A stretch of 46,078 nucleotides of DNA, taken from Chthonomonadaceae bacterium (GTDB lineage Bacteria; Armatimonadota; Chthonomonadetes; Chthonomonadales; Chthonomonadaceae). Numbering within the stretch: the first letter of the stretch is position 1; each line of letters starts with the position of its first letter. The notes beneath the pieces are model-generated. The model saw only the letters and a list, made by a program, of their open reading frames with translations. It searched no databases and was not told the origin of the DNA. The translations under genes and the position numbers were made by a program. Shown piece by piece: positions 43,702-46,078 of the stretch. The DNA lies in contig DAIDHN010000031.1 of assembly GCA_027459665.1 (NCBI GenBank), positions 1 to 46,078 of the forward strand, given 5' to 3'.

Positions 43702-44253
43702 CTATTTCTTTTGGAAAGGCATTCCAAACCCGCGCAAAAGCTCGCGGGCTTCCTCATCGGTAGGTGCTGATGTGCAAATGGTAATATCCATGCCCCGCAC
43801 TCTGTCTATCTTATCATAATCTATTTCAGGAAAGGTAAGCTGTTCTTTCATGCCCAGGCTGTAGTTGCCTCTTCCATCAAAAGAGGAGGGTGAGATGCCC
43901 TGGAAGTCACGGATGCGGGGCAGCACCACGCTTACCAGCCGGTCTAGAAATTCATACATGCGTTCGCCGCGCAGAGTAACCTTGCAGCCTACTCTTGAGC
44001 CGGCTCGCAGCTTGAAGTTGGAGATAGACTTTCTGGCCAGTGTAACCACAGGTTTCTGCCCTGTGATCAGGGTCATATCGCGCACGGCGCCATCCAGTTC
44101 CTTGGCGTCGCCGCCCGTCTGCCCAGCGCGCCCCACCCCCATGTTCACCACAATTTTTTCCAGTTTGGGCATCTGCATCACATTTTCATACTGAAACTTC
44201 TGTTGCAGCGCTGGCACGATTTCTTTTTCGTAGCGCTCTTTCATACGTGTCAT
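43702..44253 (-). CDS. rplE: 50S ribosomal protein L5
   Basis: This 183-residue L5 binds 5S rRNA. It has [81 protein letters not shown], and the end [30 protein letters not shown] 44253 has GAAGGGAA 8 bases upstream. It is separated from rplX by a 98-bp structured leader. Confidence 0.97.
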   Translation of the reverse strand: MTRMKERYEKEIVPALQQKFQYENVMQMPKLEKIVVNMGVGRAGQTGGDAKELDGAVRDMTLITGQKPVVTLARKSISNFKLRAGSRVGCKVTLRGERMYEFLDRLVSVVLPRIRDFQGISPSSFDGRGNYSLGMKEQLTFPEIDYDKIDRVRGMDITICTSAPTDEEARELLRGFGMPFQKK

Positions 44254-44278
44254 ACAAAAAATTCCCTTCTATATGCTT

Positions 44279-44295
44279 GCCGATTTCCGACCGGC
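44279..44295 (-). promoter_or_regulatory. hairpin with GUCGGAAAU loop ahead of rplE
   Basis: The RNA strand reads GCCG-GUCGGAAAU-CGGC, closed by one extra U-A pair. It ends about 25 bases before the rplE ATG. Loop and inner stem match the hairpin at 39988-39966 before rplR. Confidence 0.5.
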
Positions 44296-44308
44296 AGCAG
44301 GGCTTTGC

Positions 44309-44344
44309 GCAGCGCCGCAGCAAAAGGTTTTTCTGCGGCGCTGC
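44309..44344 (-). promoter_or_regulatory. perfect 12-bp hairpin between rplX and rplE
   Basis: GCAGCGCCGCAG (44309-44320) and CTGCGGCGCTGC (44333-44344) form a perfect 12-bp stem with a 12-base loop, just after the rplX stop. On the minus strand no U-run follows, so a simple terminator is doubtful. Confidence 0.5.
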
Positions 44345-44351
44345 AAATCAT

Positions 44352-44762
44352 TTACTTCTGGTCCATGTTCTTGCCGCATTCGGGGTGCTTGCATACCCTG
44401 TATTTGCGGCGCGAGGCTTTTTCTTCGCCCTCACGAAATGCGTACCCAACGCGTGTAGGCTTGCTGCAGTGCGGGCACACGAGCATGACTTTGGAGGCAT
44501 GGAGAGCATTGTTCATTTCAATGCGTCCGCCCGGAATCATGCGGGGCTGGCCGTCGCTGTCTGGCAGGCGGGCGGTGCGCTGCTTGGTATGCCGTATAGC
44601 AACGTTTACCCCTTCTACCTCCAGCCGGTTGGTTTTGGGAAGCGCTTTCAGCACTACCCCTCTTTTGCCCTTGTCCTTGCCCGATATTACTTCTACCGTG
44701 TCGCCTTTATGAATGCGCAGTTTAACGGGTTCTTCGGGCAGCGATGGTTTTTTGCGTTTCAT
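44352..44762 (-). CDS. rplX: 50S ribosomal protein L24 with cysteine-rich C-terminus
   Basis: The KOW core reads LRIHKGDTVEVISGKDKGKRGVVLKA and GVNVAIRHTKQR. The 136-residue protein ends with CPHC (96-99) and CKHPEC (124-129), a likely zinc module that some L24 proteins carry. ATG 44762 shares its A with the rplN TGA, and GGAGGTG lies 7 bases upstream. Confidence 0.96.
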   Translation of the reverse strand: MKRKKPSLPEEPVKLRIHKGDTVEVISGKDKGKRGVVLKALPKTNRLEVEGVNVAIRHTKQRTARLPDSDGQPRMIPGGRIEMNNALHASKVMLVCPHCSKPTRVGYAFREGEEKASRRKYRVCKHPECGKNMDQK

Positions 44763-45130
44763 CAAAGCACCTCCGGCGCCAGGGAGACAATCTTCATGAA
44801 GTCGCGTTCCCGCAGTTCACGGGCAACCGGCCCGAAAATGCGTGTACCGCGCGGTTCAAGATTGTTTTGTATCACCACAGCCGCGTTGTCATCGAAGCGA
44901 AGTACAGACCCATCCTTGCGGCGAATAGGCTGTTTGGTGCGTACCACCACGCACTTTACTACGTCGCTTCGTTTCACCTGCTGGTTTGGGGTAGCAGACT
45001 TCACTACTCCCACAATGATGTCTCCTACATGCGCATACCGGGCGTTGGAGCCTTTGAGAACTCTCATGCAGAGTATTTCTCTGGCACCCGAATTGTCTGC
45101 GCAGCGGAGGCGTGTGTAAATCTGGATCAT
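44762..45130 (-). CDS. rplN: 50S ribosomal protein L14
   Basis: This 122-residue L14 begins [25 protein letters not shown] and has [29 protein letters not shown] and the end [23 protein letters not shown]. It lies at the subunit interface. ATG 45130 follows the rpsQ stop directly. Confidence 0.98.
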   Translation of the reverse strand: MIQIYTRLRCADNSGAREILCMRVLKGSNARYAHVGDIIVGVVKSATPNQQVKRSDVVKCVVVRTKQPIRRKDGSVLRFDDNAAVVIQNNLEPRGTRIFGPVARELRERDFMKIVSLAPEVL

Positions 45131-45132
45131 GA

Positions 45133-45672
45133 TTACCTCGCCTTTTCAATGATGCGCACTACGCGCCAGGTTTTCTCTTTGGAGAGCGGTCTGGTCTCCA
45201 TAATTTCCACCAGGTCGCCAATGCCGCACTCGTTGTTTTCGTCATGCGCCTTGAAGCGTGCGCTGCGCCGCATAAACTTGCCGTACAGCGGATGGCGTAC
45301 TCGTGTTTCGACCACCACCACCACAGTTTTCTGCATTTTATTGCTGTCTACCCTGCCCTGTCGCACTTTGCGGCGTGTTCTGCCTTCTTTTGCGGCAGCG
45401 CCAGAAAAATGCAGTACGTCTACTGTTTTCTCTGTTGGTGCGGTGATCTCTGCGGCGGGCTTGGCAGCTTTTTTTACCGCCTGTACCGGTTCTGCCGGCG
45501 CTTCTGCAGCTGCTTCTGCAGCAGGTTCTGCCGCCGTCTCTGTTGTTTCAGCAGCAGTTTCTGCCGCCGGCGCTGCGGCTGTAGTCGTTTCCGCTTCTGC
45601 AGCAGTCTCTTCCACGGTATTTTCCACCGGGGTTTCTTCTGCGGTATTGTTCAGTATTTCATCTGACATCAT
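45133..45672 (-). CDS. rpsQ: 30S ribosomal protein S17 with long Ala/Glu/Thr-rich N-terminal extension
   Basis: Residues 101-179 are standard S17: [20 protein letters not shown], then [40 protein letters not shown]17 is usually 80-90 residues. Here about 100 residues of Ala, Glu, Thr and Pro precede it, with repeated AAE/TAAE units, then a basic stretch near 65-72. ATG 45672 overlaps the rpmC stop as ATGA; the frame is open throughout and no internal start with a good site was seen. Confidence 0.94.
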   Translation of the reverse strand: MMSDEILNNTAEETPVENTVEETAAEAETTTAAAPAAETAAETTETAAEPAAEAAAEAPAEPVQAVKKAAKPAAEITAPTEKTVDVLHFSGAAAKEGRTRRKVRQGRVDSNKMQKTVVVVVETRVRHPLYGKFMRRSARFKAHDENNECGIGDLVEIMETRPLSKEKTWRVVRIIEKAR

Positions 45673-45902
45673 TGTTTCGCCTCTCTAGCCGCCTGCAGCT
45701 CTCTCTCACGCAGAATGGTGAGCGCCCGCGCCACCTGGCGGCGCGCCCGCCTTATGGCCGCAGTATCTGTGAGCTGACGCATGGCGTTCTGCCTGCGATA
45801 GTCGTACAGCGCTGCACGGCTGGCCGCTATTTCCTGGTGCAGTTCTGCATCAGTCATCTGGCGCATCTGGCGCCGAATCTCTTTCAGCTTTACTTCAGCC
45901 AT
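45669..45902 (-). CDS. rpmC: 50S ribosomal protein L29
   Basis: This 77-residue L29 has [71 protein letters not shown] 45902 overlaps the rplP stop, and GGAGGGAG lies just upstream. Confidence 0.95.
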   Translation of the reverse strand: MAEVKLKEIRRQMRQMTDAELHQEIAASRAALYDYRRQNAMRQLTDTAAIRRARRQVARALTILRERELQAAREAKQ

Positions 45903-46078
45903 CTTCTCCCTCCTCTACTATCTCTTCCACCTCAGCGCTGCTGGTGTCTTCAGCAGAAACGGGAGCTTCGCTTCTTTTGATGAATTTCACATCAATGGGA
46001 AGTTTGTGAGAGGCGAGGCGCATGGCTTCCCGCGCTTTCTCTTCAGGCACGCCTGCCATTTCAAAAAGCACGCGGCCC
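45895..46078 (-). CDS. rplP: 50S ribosomal protein L16 (3' part)
   Basis: The last 60 codons are present. They give [34 protein letters not shown], clearly the C-terminus of L16, then a tail of about 25 residues rich in Ser and Glu, ending EGEDG. The tail is not part of ordinary L16. The stop TGA lies in the rpmC start. Confidence 0.9.
   Translation of the reverse strand, partial: GRVLFEMAGVPEEKAREAMRLASHKLPIDVKFIKRSEAPVSAEDTSSAEVEEIVEEGEDG

Noticed and set aside
43434-43757. ORFs of 107 and 78 residues in the rplE/EF-G-like gap
   Set aside because: They have no domain pattern, overlap neighbours and lack a clear ribosome-binding site. The gap instead holds hairpins.
44744-45688. 314-residue plus-strand ORF across rpsQ and rplN
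   Set aside because: Its Ala/Val/Ser-rich end is the complement of the S17 extension; it is antisense to real genes.
1-46078. CRISPR arrays, insertion sequences, phage genes and tRNA or rRNA genes
   Set aside because: No repeat-spacer array, transposase, integrase or cloverleaf was seen by eye; a tRNAscan or ISfinder run would be decisive.

Overview
This is a chromosomal housekeeping window from a bacterium with moderately GC-rich DNA. It ends in the spc/alpha ribosomal-protein cluster, which lies on the minus strand (about 46078 down to 29864). Gene content is NadA, Thermotoga-type DAHP synthase, HemL, zinc-type S4, S14 and L36, a DUF1802 protein, NamZ, an HD-GYP protein and a SorE/SrlD-like pair. 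This fits a Terrabacteria-type lineage such as Armatimonadota or Chloroflexota. That placement is inference; no rRNA or other decisive marker is present. I see no insertion sequence, phage gene, CRISPR array or tRNA.

Left part (1-9102): folB and nadA run rightward and aroF runs leftward, its stop overlapping the nadA stop. Rightward from there lie ileS, a metallo-beta-lactamase-fold hydrolase and a DUF1802 gene, joined by ATGA overlaps, and then hemL and a small membrane protein. A short upstream ORF with a strong ribosome-binding site precedes ileS and overlaps its possible GTG start.

Middle part (9103-28931): a PAS/HD-GYP protein, a NamZ-like exo-muramidase and a PfkB-type kinase form an overlapping operon. 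A leftward run follows: rimO, a 633-residue winged-helix-like protein of unknown role, gltX, two amidohydrolase-fold proteins lacking the usual metal ligands, and a membrane-anchored repeat protein. Next come a VOC protein, an unusual ClpC/ClpA-like protein, a DUF3592-like membrane protein, a SrlD/SorE-like dehydrogenase pair, a FemAB/GNAT-like protein and comFC.

Right part (28928-46078, minus strand): gene order in the direction of transcription is rplP (partial), rpmC, rpsQ, rplN, rplX, rplE, an EF-G-like GTPase, rpsN, rpsH, rplF, rplR, rpsE, rpmD, rplO, secY, adk, map, infA, rpmJ, rpsM, rpsK, rpsD, rpoA, rplQ, truA, rplM, rpsI and an NlpC/P60 hydrolase. The canonical order is interrupted by the EF-G-like gene and by several 75-250 nt structured leaders. 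Two of these, just ahead of rplE and rplR (both 5S rRNA-binding proteins), carry a hairpin with the same nine-base loop.

The features most worth checking are the paired rplE/rplR hairpin, the Clp protein with an intact D1 ATPase but a dead D2 and reshuffled pore loops, the three-hairpin leader between the EF-G-like gene and rpsN, the ileS upstream ORF, the KPRT-to-KPST change in DAHP synthase, and the two metal-ligand-free amidohydrolase-fold proteins.
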